Assembly: GCF_014596745.1 (NCBI RefSeq)
Contig: NZ_JABTCF010000003.1
Span: 1-64,000 of the forward strand
Reading direction: 5' to 3'
DNA from: Maribacter aquimaris
GTDB lineage: Bacteria > Bacteroidota > Bacteroidia > Flavobacteriales > Flavobacteriaceae
Length of the DNA: 64,000 nt
The notes below the pieces were generated by a model, which saw nothing but the letters and a program-made list of their open reading frames with translations, searched no databases and had not been told where the DNA came from. A program made the translations under genes and the position numbers. How positions within the stretch are numbered: the first letter of the stretch is position 1; each line of letters starts with the position of its first letter. Shown in pieces: positions 44,176 to 54,000 of the stretch.

Positions 44176-44634
44176 ATGCAAAGAGTACGCATAGCGCCTT
44201 TCGATAGTATCGGGATTTCGATACGCACAACAAACGAAAAAGGGCAAGCCAACAAGGAAATCGTTGCATTATGGGGTAGGTTTATGGCTGAGGGCATTCT
44301 GAATACAATTCCGAACAAAGTGGATCATACGATTTACGGTATCTACACAGACTATGAAAGTGACCATACCCAACCGTATACGGTAATACTTGGGTGCAAG
44401 GTTAACGCATTGGATGTAATCCCAAAGGGAATGATAGGTAGGTCAATTGAAGGCGGTACCTATTGTAAGACCAAGGCGTATGGGGACTTAACCAAGGGCC
44501 TAATGGTAAACCACTGGTCGGAAATTTGGAAAATGGATTTGGATAGACGTTATACGGCAGACTTTGAGGTTTATGGAGAAAAGGCCATTGAACCTACAGC
44601 TGCGGAAATTGATATATTTGTCAGTGTAAAATAG
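44176..44634 (+). CDS. GyrI-like/AraC effector-binding domain protein
   Basis: A 152-residue stand-alone SOUL/GyrI-like small-molecule binding domain. The order of elements is typical: IGISIRTTNEKGQA, IVALWGRFMAEGI, YGIYTDYESDHTQPYTVILGCKV, GGTYCKTKAYGDL, VNHWSEIW and a terminal DFEVYGEKAIEPTAAEIDIFVSVK-like strand. No DNA-binding domain is attached, so it probably binds or hydrolyses a small amphipathic ligand. It is 9 bp before the DUF1801 gene and probably co-transcribed with it. Confidence 0.85.
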   Translation: MQRVRIAPFDSIGISIRTTNEKGQANKEIVALWGRFMAEGILNTIPNKVDHTIYGIYTDYESDHTQPYTVILGCKVNALDVIPKGMIGRSIEGGTYCKTKAYGDLTKGLMVNHWSEIWKMDLDRRYTADFEVYGEKAIEPTAAEIDIFVSVK

Positions 44635-44643
44635 TCCTTGGAA

Positions 44644-45012
44644 ATGATACGGGAAATAGACAATTATTATTTAAACAAAGATGAGCCGAACAAAAGCTGC
44701 CTGCTTGCCTTACGACAATTTATTCTGAAGCCGGATGCACATATCAGTGAAACCCGTAAATACGGAATGCCGTGCTTTACCTACAAAAACAAAATGTTCT
44801 GTTATTTATGGACCGATAGAAAAACTGATATGCCCTATATACTCTGGGTAGAGGGGAAACATCTAAACCATCCTGAATTGGTAGCAGGAAACCGTTCACG
44901 AATGAAGATCCTCACCATTGACCCTACCATCGATTTACCCATTGAAACCATTGGATCGATCTTAAACCAAGCTTTGGATTTATACAGGAACGGTACGATA
45001 CAGATAAAATAA
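44644..45012 (+). CDS. DUF1801-family small protein
   Basis: A 122-residue protein. I start at the ATG at 44644 rather than a TTG two codons earlier. The pattern FILKPDAHISETRKYGMPCFTY, MFCYLWTDRK, PYILWVEGKHLNHPEL and a C-terminal helix is the YdhG-like DUF1801 fold. Some members chaperone iron or act near transcriptional regulators; function here is unknown. It pairs with the GyrI-like gene. Confidence 0.82.
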   Translation: MIREIDNYYLNKDEPNKSCLLALRQFILKPDAHISETRKYGMPCFTYKNKMFCYLWTDRKTDMPYILWVEGKHLNHPELVAGNRSRMKILTIDPTIDLPIETIGSILNQALDLYRNGTIQIK

Positions 45013-45121
45013 GCAATGATCATCACGTGTGGGCTTTTGGCGTGACATGAGTCAATCCCTTAGGCCGCTACACTTCCTTAAAAATATTCCAGATCAACCC
45101 TGTCCATTTAAGGGTAAAACT

Positions 45122-47545
45122 TTACAATACCAATTCTGCCATTTGTCGGATATTCCTTGATGAGGAACCGATATGTATCCTATAGGCTCCTTTTTCAAGT
45201 GCCCACCCCCCACTTTCCCCATCCCAATAACGCAACTCTGAAACAGGGATTTTCAGGGTTAGGCGTTCAAAATCCCCTGGCTCCAAAAGCCTGGTTTTAG
45301 CAAATGCCTTTAATTCCTGGATGGGACGATCAATGGTGGATTCTAATTTTTCGGTATACACCTGAACGACTTCCTTGCCTGCAACCAGACCGGTATTTTG
45401 AACACGCACAACCGCAGTGATCATGTTATCCTCTAAGCTTACCGCTACCTCTGAAAATTCAAAATCGGTATAGGAAAGACCATAACCAAAAGGGTAGGAA
45501 ACCTCTAAGTTGGCTTGATCAAAATGCCTGTAACCTACATAAATACCTTCATCATACTTCGTATAGTCCCTATTTTGGACCTTTTCTGCTTCCGGTCGAT
45601 CCTCCTTCCCAAATATAAACCCCGAAATTAAATCGGTATAGGAAAGGTGTCCCCCTTCCTGGGGGAAATTGGTATTCGAAGCATGGTCATCCAAATTCAT
45701 TGGGAATGTCATCGGTAATTTACCACTAGGATTCACTTTTCCACTTAAAATATCGGCAACGGAATTCCCGCCTTCCTGACCGCCTTGCCAGGCAAGAAAA
45801 ATAGCATCGGGTATATCTTTCCAAGAGGCTGTTTCGATGACGCCCCCAATATTGAGAACAACGATAAGTTTTTTATCGGCAGCCTGAAAAGCCTTGGCCG
45901 TATTGGAAATCATTTCTTTTTCTGATTGTTTCAATAAAAAGTCATCCTCTTCTACCCTATCTCCCCCTTCACCTGCATTTCTACCTATGGTTAAAATCCC
46001 GACGTCTGAACTTTGCACTATTTCTTTTAGTTGTTCTGCCGTAAATGCCATTTCAATTGGTGCATACGGATCGAACATGGCATCTATCCCTTCCGCCTGT
46101 TGAAACGCCTCCTGGTTGTCCTCCCTGTGGGACATATACACACGCTTGGCCGTTTCATTAATTTCAAAACCGGCATCCATCAAACCTTGCTCAAGGGAAA
46201 TCGTATAAGCCTCGTTTACATCCCCCGAACCTGTACCACCCGCAATAAAATTATAGGAGGTAATTCCTAAAAGGGCAATATGCTTTGTGTCCTGCAACGG
46301 TAACGAATTGTTGTTCTTTAGTAAGACCATACCTTCAGAGGCCGATTGGCGCGTAGTTTTGGCATGTGCTTCAAGGTCAGGATTGTTTCCGTACCCTTGA
46401 TTCCCCATCTTTTTGGTTTTTAGGACCAACCTTAGAATCCTACTGACGGATCTGTCAATCGTTTCTTCAGTCAATTCACCCTTTTCATGCGCTTCCAGTA
46501 AGGCATCCCATTGTTTTTTGGTTCCCGGTTCCAAAAGGTCGTTCCCTGCACTGATCTGGGCGGCCGCATTCCTTCCCCCAAACCAATCGGTCATCACCAG
46601 TCCTTCGAATCCCCAGTCGTTCCTTAACACATCGGTGAGTAAATATTCACTTTCTGAAGCGTAGGTACCATTGACTTTATTGTAAGAAGACATAATCGTC
46701 CAAGGTTGCGATTTTTTCACAACAATCTCAAAGCCCTTTAAATAGATTTCACGTAAGGCCCTTTCGGAAATGATCACATTGTTCAAATTGCGTTCCGTTT
46801 CCTGATTGTTGGCTACATAATGTTTCAAGGAAGTGCCAATCCCGTTCCTTTCTATTCCATTGACCATGGCCGCACCAATATTCCCTGTCAGCACCGGATC
46901 TTCGGAATAATACTCGAAATTACGTCCACATAAGGGATTACGCTGAATATTTGCACCAGGGGCCAATATCACATCTATGCCATATTCCAATGCCTCGTTA
47001 CCCATGGCATTTCCAACCTCTTGGACAAGGGTTTCGTTCCATGTAGATGCGAGCAGGGTGGCAATGGGGAAAGCCGTGCAATAATACGTTCTATCCTCCC
47101 CTTCCCGTGTTGGCTGGATTCGGAGTCCGGCCGGACCATCTGATAAATATACCGTCGGAAGCCCCAATCTTGGTGTTGGCACAATGGTACCCACGGCGCC
47201 TGGTATTCCCTGTCCGGGTTCATTCATTCCAACCCCGGAAGCCATCCCTGAACCTTTGAGCAAATGTATCTTTTCTTCCATAGTCATTTGCGAGAGCAAA
47301 TCGGCCACCCGTACATCAATTGACTTGCGATCATCTTCAAAATCATCCAATTGGTTATTTCCATTACGATCTAAAAAGGTATACCCCTCAATGGTTAGTT
47401 CCCCAATCGTTCGATTTTCGACATAGTCCTTTTCAAAAGTCAAAAAACTTGATTTTATATAGGACCAACCGATAAATGCGATAATGGCTATAAGAACGGC
47501 TAGGGATGATACTATGATCAAAAATCTTTTCAAAAACTTTTTCAT
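45122..47545 (-). CDS. GH3 family beta-glycosidase with N-terminal membrane anchor
   Basis: An 807-residue protein. A basic start plus one hydrophobic helix (7-28) suggests a signal anchor. A short segment with an EF-hand-like loop (DRNGNNQLDDFE, 59-70) precedes the GH3 TIM-barrel (about 75-390), with the KHYVANNQE pocket (241-249) and nucleophile Asp320 in VMTDWFGG. An alpha/beta sandwich (about 405-640) and a fibronectin-III-like domain (about 690-800) follow. Members hydrolyse beta-glucosides, xylosides and related bonds. It is divergently transcribed from the Nudix-type regulator at 47626, with a palindrome between them. Confidence 0.92.
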   Translation of the reverse strand: MKKFLKRFLIIVSSLAVLIAIIAFIGWSYIKSSFLTFEKDYVENRTIGELTIEGYTFLDRNGNNQLDDFEDDRKSIDVRVADLLSQMTMEEKIHLLKGSGMASGVGMNEPGQGIPGAVGTIVPTPRLGLPTVYLSDGPAGLRIQPTREGEDRTYYCTAFPIATLLASTWNETLVQEVGNAMGNEALEYGIDVILAPGANIQRNPLCGRNFEYYSEDPVLTGNIGAAMVNGIERNGIGTSLKHYVANNQETERNLNNVIISERALREIYLKGFEIVVKKSQPWTIMSSYNKVNGTYASESEYLLTDVLRNDWGFEGLVMTDWFGGRNAAAQISAGNDLLEPGTKKQWDALLEAHEKGELTEETIDRSVSRILRLVLKTKKMGNQGYGNNPDLEAHAKTTRQSASEGMVLLKNNNSLPLQDTKHIALLGITSYNFIAGGTGSGDVNEAYTISLEQGLMDAGFEINETAKRVYMSHREDNQEAFQQAEGIDAMFDPYAPIEMAFTAEQLKEIVQSSDVGILTIGRNAGEGGDRVEEDDFLLKQSEKEMISNTAKAFQAADKKLIVVLNIGGVIETASWKDIPDAIFLAWQGGQEGGNSVADILSGKVNPSGKLPMTFPMNLDDHASNTNFPQEGGHLSYTDLISGFIFGKEDRPEAEKVQNRDYTKYDEGIYVGYRHFDQANLEVSYPFGYGLSYTDFEFSEVAVSLEDNMITAVVRVQNTGLVAGKEVVQVYTEKLESTIDRPIQELKAFAKTRLLEPGDFERLTLKIPVSELRYWDGESGGWALEKGAYRIHIGSSSRNIRQMAELVL

Positions 47546-47553
47546 GCGCTTCT

Positions 47554-47576
47554 ATTTGTGACAATACGACACAAAT
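47554..47576. promoter_or_regulatory. Palindromic operator between GH3 and the Nudix-type regulator
   Basis: atttgtg (47554-47560) and cacaaat (47570-47576) are perfect inverted arms around a 9-base spacer, 9 bp upstream of the GH3 start. A second TTGTGACA half-site is at about 47591-47598, upstream of the regulator start. This divergent arrangement fits autoregulation plus control of the GH3 gene. Confidence 0.6.
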
Positions 47577-47625
47577 ATAATTATTTTATTTTGTGACAAA
47601 GCGCCCCAAATGTTATTTTTGTAAT

Positions 47626-48345
47626 ATGAATGTACATGATATCATTAAACATGGATCGGATTATTTCTTACCCAATTTGTCTATCGATTTGGTAATAATC
47701 GGATATCATGAGCATAAACTGAAGTGTCTATTACTTAAAATTGGGGATAAATGGATATTGCCAGGAGGCCATATAAAGATTGATGAGTCCTTGGATGTTG
47801 CTGTGAAAAGGATCTTAAAATTCCGTACCGGTCTGGAAGAACCTTATATGAAATTTCTAGCGATATTCGGTGACAAGGATCGTAAGTTTGACAAAGAGTT
47901 TAAACAGTTCTTTGAAGATAAGGGAATCCCATGGGAGGAAGACTACTGGATAAACAACAGGTTCATCACACTGACTTTTTACTCCCTAGTAAACATTGAC
48001 AGCACCCAACCGGTACTTGGGGAATTCGATGAGGCTTTCGAATGGTTCGCCTTTGATGATTTGCCCGATATGTGGTTAGACCATAAGTCGATTGTCAACT
48101 CCGCCCGTACCAGGTTAAAGGAGGATGTGAAATACGAACAGATTACTTACAATCTATTACCTGAACAATTTACCATGCCCCAGCTACATCAACTTCACCA
48201 AACCATTCTTGAGGAAAAAGTAGACCGTAGCAGGTTTCAAAAGAAAATTCTTGCTACAGGACTACTAGAACGTCTTTCACTACTGAATAAGGATTCACCT
48301 GGAAGAAATCCATATCAATATACGTTAAGGAAAAGGGATAGTTGA
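47626..48345 (+). CDS. Nudix-domain transcriptional regulator (NrtR/AraR-like)
   Basis: A 239-residue protein from MNVHDIIKHG. I reject an 11-codon upstream extension because it runs through the operator half-site. A Nudix-like domain (about 15-150) has a broken Nudix box: GGHIKIDESLDVAVKRILKFRTG lacks the usual REExxEE glutamates, as in ligand-sensing NrtR-type regulators. A winged-helix DNA-binding domain follows (about 160-235, ending NPYQYTLRKRDS). Bacteroidota relatives control pentose or other sugar genes by sensing a sugar-derived ligand. The adjacent GH3 and GH9 genes are the likely targets. Confidence 0.88.
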   Translation: MNVHDIIKHGSDYFLPNLSIDLVIIGYHEHKLKCLLLKIGDKWILPGGHIKIDESLDVAVKRILKFRTGLEEPYMKFLAIFGDKDRKFDKEFKQFFEDKGIPWEEDYWINNRFITLTFYSLVNIDSTQPVLGEFDEAFEWFAFDDLPDMWLDHKSIVNSARTRLKEDVKYEQITYNLLPEQFTMPQLHQLHQTILEEKVDRSRFQKKILATGLLERLSLLNKDSPGRNPYQYTLRKRDS

Positions 48346-48541
48346 TCATATAACGAATACAGGAATAAAGAATATTGAATACTGAAGATGGTTCATCCAT
48401 AAATATCCCTTCTTTTTGATTAATTTTAATTGCAATCGATAAAACAGACATCACTATTCCCTATTTATAGTTAAAAAACCCGTTGGAGCTAACCATGCCA
48501 ATTTACAGTTTAGCATATACGAACCCAATAAAGCGCATTTT

Positions 48542-50320
48542 ATGAAGAACAGCCTAATCTTAACCCTTTTGCTTTTTTATAGCTGTGCCTCGCTGTTACA
48601 TGCCCAGTCCCCCATAGAGATTAGGGTAAATCTTAGAGGCTACCCAGGTGATATGCCTAAAGAAGTACTCATTCTAAGTAAAGGCGCTTTGGACAATCCC
48701 GTTTTGAAATTAAAGAATGAAAAAGGAGTAACATTAAAGGAATACCAATGCATACCCAGTGAAAACCCTTGGCCTCCCTTCCCCTATTATTACAAAGCCG
48801 ATTTTTCCGGTTTTAAAGAACGAGGGAAGTATTACTTTGAATTAGGGGAGAATAATATTGTAAGTCCGGTTTTTACGGTCGGATCCTATCCTAATTGGCA
48901 GGAGGATGTCATTGGTTTCATACGCACGCAACGTTGTGGATTTAATCCGTATACCAAAGCATTCTGCCATCAAAAAGACGGATTAAGTTTTTTTGGTAAA
49001 AGACCGGATTCAACCCGGATTGATGCAACGGGTGGATGGCATGATGCCGGTGACCAATTGAAATATCTTATTACGGGGAGCAATACCACTGCCCGATTGC
49101 TCATGGCCTATCAAATGAAACCCCATAGTTTTAAGGATGTGGTTGATGCCAGGGGATTAAAAGGTGCGAATAACCTGCCCGATGTATTGGACGAAGCAAA
49201 GTGGGGACTCGAATGGATCTTGAAACTTCACCCGAGTCCAGATGAACTCTACCATCAAGTTGCTGACGATAGGGACCACCGTGGATTTAAACTTCCCCAT
49301 GAAGAAAACGCTGATTATGGATGGGGTCCCAATAGTTTTCGTCCTGTCTATTTTGCAACAGGGAAACCCCAAGGCCTTTCAAAATATAAAAGCAAGGCAA
49401 CGGGAATAGCCAATCTGGCGGGTCGTTCGTCTGCCACCCTTGCTTTAGGGTATCAGGTCTTTATTAATTTTGAAGAATATAAGGTATTTGCCCAAACCTG
49501 TCTGAAGGCCGCTAAGGAACTATATCAAATGGGAAAATCACAAGAGGGATATCAGCAAGGCAATAGTTTTGGAGCCCCTTATCGTTATGAAGAAAACACC
49601 TGGGCCGATGATATGGAGTGGGCAGCGGCCTGCCTTTACAAAATCACCAAAAAGAAAGAATTTCTAAGAGATGCCCGAGGTTACGCCAAAATCATTGGCA
49701 ACTGGTCATGGATGGAGAGGGATACCGCCAGCCATTATGAAATGTACCCTTTTATAAACATGGGACATTATGCCTTGTGGCAAGTTGGTTCTTCCAAAGA
49801 CAAAAAAGAAATGAGTGCCTATTACAAGCACAATTTAGAACAGGTAAAAAAACGATCGAGGGAAAATCCGTATGGCATTGGCCATCTGTTTATATGGTGT
49901 TCCAATAATTTGGCTGCAGCAGTAGCTACACAAGCCATGCTATATGAAGAGATGACCGGATCAACAGAATATCGCCCCCTTATGCAAAACCATATCAATT
50001 GGCTATTAGGCCTGAACCCATGGAGTTCGAGTATGATCACGGAAATTCCAGAGAACTCCGATACACCGGTTGATGTGCATATGCCATTTTGGAGGATCTA
50101 TAAAAAATCCATTAAAGGAAGCCTGGTTGATGGCCCCTTGTGGTCTACCATACATGATAAAATGCTGGGGATAGCATTGTCCAAACCTGACGAATATGCC
50201 CATTTACAACCCGATCACATTAAGTATATGGATGACTGGGCCGATTATAGTACCAATGAGCCTACGTTGGATGGGTCGGCGGAATTACTCCTTATTTTAA
50301 CAAGATTGAGTAATGACTAG
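48542..50320 (+). CDS. Exported GH9 family glycoside hydrolase
   Basis: A 592-residue protein: signal peptide with a possible lipobox (FYSC, Cys15), an Ig-like CelD_N domain (about 24-115) and an (alpha/alpha)6 GH9 catalytic domain. The base/nucleophile-water motif GGWHDAGDQLKY places Asp168 and Asp171. The acid lies in YSTNE (Glu573). GH9 holds endoglucanases but also exo-beta-glucosaminidases. Here the next gene, overlapping by 8 bp, is a deacetylase-like protein. This makes an amino-sugar substrate plausible, though not shown. Confidence 0.92.
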   Translation: MKNSLILTLLLFYSCASLLHAQSPIEIRVNLRGYPGDMPKEVLILSKGALDNPVLKLKNEKGVTLKEYQCIPSENPWPPFPYYYKADFSGFKERGKYYFELGENNIVSPVFTVGSYPNWQEDVIGFIRTQRCGFNPYTKAFCHQKDGLSFFGKRPDSTRIDATGGWHDAGDQLKYLITGSNTTARLLMAYQMKPHSFKDVVDARGLKGANNLPDVLDEAKWGLEWILKLHPSPDELYHQVADDRDHRGFKLPHEENADYGWGPNSFRPVYFATGKPQGLSKYKSKATGIANLAGRSSATLALGYQVFINFEEYKVFAQTCLKAAKELYQMGKSQEGYQQGNSFGAPYRYEENTWADDMEWAAACLYKITKKKEFLRDARGYAKIIGNWSWMERDTASHYEMYPFINMGHYALWQVGSSKDKKEMSAYYKHNLEQVKKRSRENPYGIGHLFIWCSNNLAAAVATQAMLYEEMTGSTEYRPLMQNHINWLLGLNPWSSSMITEIPENSDTPVDVHMPFWRIYKKSIKGSLVDGPLWSTIHDKMLGIALSKPDEYAHLQPDHIKYMDDWADYSTNEPTLDGSAELLLILTRLSND

Positions 50321-51038
50321 GACAACGTTATGTATTTTATGCTTATTGATCAACCTATCGCTTTCTGCCCAAAATATGGTGGATAAGGAAGGGGCCATTG
50401 TTAGGTCGGATACGCTATATAAAAATATTAAACTCTGTTTTACGGGCCACGATTATGACGAAGGTTTTGACTATGTGCTGCGTATACTGAAAAAGCATAA
50501 GGTAGAAGGATCATTCTTTCTGACCGGCGATTTTGTACGAAGTCATAAACGTTTAGTGAAAGCCATTGCCAAGCAAGGACACTTTATCGGTGCCCATTCC
50601 GATAAGCATCTTTTATACTGTGACTGGACGAATAGGGACAGTCTGCTACATTCCACGGAAAAAATCAAGAACGATATTCTTCAGAATCTATTGGCATTGA
50701 AGCAACTTGGGATTCATCCCAAGTATTTTATGCCACCCTATGAATGGCATAATAAAAAAGTTGTGGAAATCGCTTCCGGATTAAACCAAACGACCATCAA
50801 TTTTTCACCCGGAACCCGTTCCAATGCCGACTATACCACTCCAGACATGCCTAACTATACATCCAGTAAGGCTATTTTAAAAAGCATCTATGATTATGAA
50901 TCCTTAAAGGGCTTGAATGGATTCCACTTACTGATCCATCCAGGTACGAGTCCAAAGAGGAAAGATAAATTCTATTTCCATTTGGATACACTTATTGCCA
51001 CTTTAAAGGAAAAAGGATATCAATTCTCCAAGTTTTGA
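50313..51038 (+). CDS. Exported polysaccharide-deacetylase-like protein (CE4/NodB fold, variant motif 1)
   Basis: A 241-residue protein with a signal peptide (LSLSAQ-N, residue 21) and the NodB-type barrel. The metal His pair is present as GAHSDKH, and MPPYEWHN matches motif 3. Motif 1, normally TFDDG, reads CFTGHDYDEG, so the usual Asp-Asp is replaced by a His-Asp arrangement. ASFFLTGDF-like GSFFLTGDFV follows. The activity may be altered, or the metal may be held differently. It overlaps GH9 by 8 bp and likely acts on the same glycan. Confidence 0.85.
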   Translation: MTRTTLCILCLLINLSLSAQNMVDKEGAIVRSDTLYKNIKLCFTGHDYDEGFDYVLRILKKHKVEGSFFLTGDFVRSHKRLVKAIAKQGHFIGAHSDKHLLYCDWTNRDSLLHSTEKIKNDILQNLLALKQLGIHPKYFMPPYEWHNKKVVEIASGLNQTTINFSPGTRSNADYTTPDMPNYTSSKAILKSIYDYESLKGLNGFHLLIHPGTSPKRKDKFYFHLDTLIATLKEKGYQFSKF

Positions 51039-51082
51039 CCGGCTATATCAATCTCTTTTAGCTTGCTTTCCTATCAAACAAA

Positions 51083-54000
51083 CTATTTGATCAATTGGCT
51101 TGGGGAATGGCCAAATTGCTTTTTAAAACACCTGCTAAAATACAAGGGGTCGTTAAAGCCAACCATATGGGCTACTTCGGAGACATTATAATTTTTGGTT
51201 TTAAGGAAGGTGGCCGATTTCTTCAAGCGAATGGTCCGAATGAATTCATTGGGGGACATATCGGTCAGTTGTGTTATTTTACGATACAATTTAGAGGAGC
51301 TCATTGCCATTTCGGTACATAACATGTTCGATGTCAATTCTGGATTACTTATGTTCTCCTCTACGATTTTCTTGATTTTTGAAATTAAGTCAATATCGAT
51401 TTGTGAATGGGCCAAACTAATGACATCACTTTCCACATCTCCTGAAAATTTTTGTTTTAAATCGAAATGGATCTTAATGATATTATCGATACGGGTTTTA
51501 AGCAGGGCAGGGTCAAACGGTTTCACCAAATACCCATCGACTCCAATTTTATACCCTTTGATCCTATTTTCACTTTCGGCCAATGCCGTAAGGAGCACAA
51601 CGGCGATATGGCTTATGTTTTCATCAGATTTCAACACTTCAACAAACTCAAAACCATCCATAACGGGCATCATAACGTCTGCCACACACAATACTGGTTT
51701 TACCTTTTTACAAAGTTCTAAGCCTTCTTTCCCATTTTCCGCTTCATACACCTTATAAAAACTCGATAAATACTCTACAATATATTTTCTGAGTTCGGCA
51801 TTGTCATCTATAATTACGATTTTCTGCTTGATATCCGTATTGGTCTTAACCGGCTTTACAGTATTGGGAGCACTTACACCCGTGATAATGGGTTGTACCT
51901 TATTATCTTCTATCTTAACAGGAATCGTATTGAATTTTTCTTCCATGGAATAGGCTTCCCCATAAATGGGCAACTTAACGGTGAAAATACTACCCGATCC
52001 AGGTGAACTAACCACATCGATATTTCCTTTATGTATTTCAACCAACGCTTTTACCAAAGACAATCCTATTCCCGTACCCGTTGTATTCTCCTTACTGTTT
52101 TTGGCCTGGTAGAATCTTACAAAAATCTTCTCCCTACTTTCCTTGGGTATCCCTATTCCATCGTCGCTGACCTCTAATATCAATTGCCTATGTTCCTCCT
52201 GTGTCACACCCAGATACAAATCTATATTCCCATTCACGTTGGTGAATTTCATGGCATTCGACAATAAATTGTACAATATCTTACTGTACTTGTCTACGTC
52301 TATAAGGCACTCTTCCGGAACATCCTCAATAGTTAAATTAAAGTTGATGCTTTTGGACTGTGCCAATTCGTGGAAAGAATTGAAAATGTCCTTTGTCGTG
52401 TTCAGTATGTTGGTATTTGAAACCTTTAATTTCAACTCACCTGTCTCTGCCCTTCTAAAGTCTAAGATCTGATTCACCAAACGCAGTAATCTATTGGCAT
52501 TTTGATGGATCAAATCTACCCTGCTTCGACTGTATGAGCCTAAGCCCTCTTGTTCCAGAAGCTGTTTTACAGGCCCTAGAATAAGGGTTAAAGGGGTCCG
52601 GAGTTCATGTGAGATATTCGTAAAAAACCGGAGTTTCTCATTATTCAGTTTTTCGTCCCGCTCCCTTTTTACCTTTTCCAGAAGAAGTTCCTGTTTCAAT
52701 TTAAGTCGTATCTTAAGTTGTCTTCTAGATAAATAAAGTAACAAGGCCATTATGATGAGAATGATTAAAATACCCTTATAACTTAACCAAAATGGAGGTA
52801 AAATCTTTATATGATAGGAAGAGGTAGCACTCCAAATCCCGTCACTGTTACTCGATTTGATCTTAAAAACATAATCATTGGCATATAGGTTCGTATACTG
52901 GACTGTTCTGGAATCACTATCGGTTTCTATCCAATCGTCATCAAAACCCTCAAGCATATATTGATACTTGTTGAGCCTTTGATTGGTAAAGGATGGTGTG
53001 GAAAATTCGATGGAGAAATTTCGATTGGCGAAGTCGAGCTCAAGATTTTTGCCATAGTTCAGGTCCTTGTCAAAAGGTATTTGCCCATTGATTTCCATTC
53101 CCGGCAACAATTCCTTGTTCTGTACCTTAAATTCGGTAATCAAAGGAGCAGGTGACCAATTATTCCCTTCTATCTGTAAGGGTGAAAATTGAATGATTCC
53201 GTTTTTGGCCCCTAAATATATTTTGGAATTGTCAAAACTATAAAAACCACTAGAACTAAAGACATCCAAGCGATTACCACTTTTTACTTGGTAAATTTGT
53301 GCGGTTTTATTGGGCACGTCGTATTTGGCGATACTATTGTTCATGTTCAACCATAGGTAGCCATTTAAATCCAATGCCATTTCGGTAATCCATTTACCCT
53401 GAAGTCCCTTGGGTTCTTTTATCGCCATAAAATCATCTTTTTCAGGCTCATAAACGGCTAACCCCATACGTGTGGCGGACAAAACATTCCCTGAAAAATC
53501 AATGGTGATATCACTTACATTGTTATGGGGCAAACCAAATTCGGAACCTACCCCCTGTTCATACATTTTTATCAGCCTTAAATCATTGTCGAATTTTGCT
53601 ATTCCCCCTTCTGTGGCAAACCAAAAATCATTATTGGTATCCGCTACCACTTTATTGATTTGATACCCCGATAGCAACGTACCAATGTCTTCCCTTACCT
53701 CCATGGTTTTGGTATCCAAACAAACTGCCCCTTCGCCAAAGGAAGTTGCTATGAGGCCATTCTCCTTGTATTTTCCAAAATCAAAAATCGGGGAATTCTG
53801 AAAGCCCACATCAATAATCCGGGATATCCGTTTTACATAGTCATAAACCAGGACCTTACCATTCCATAGGCCACAGTAGAATTTTTTTCCATCATATGAA
53901 AATATACTGGCTATATCACTATTGTCATTAAACAGGGGGGAAATTTTATCTTCCTTAAGAATAAATAGTCCGTTATGACGTGTTGCGACGACAATCTTAT

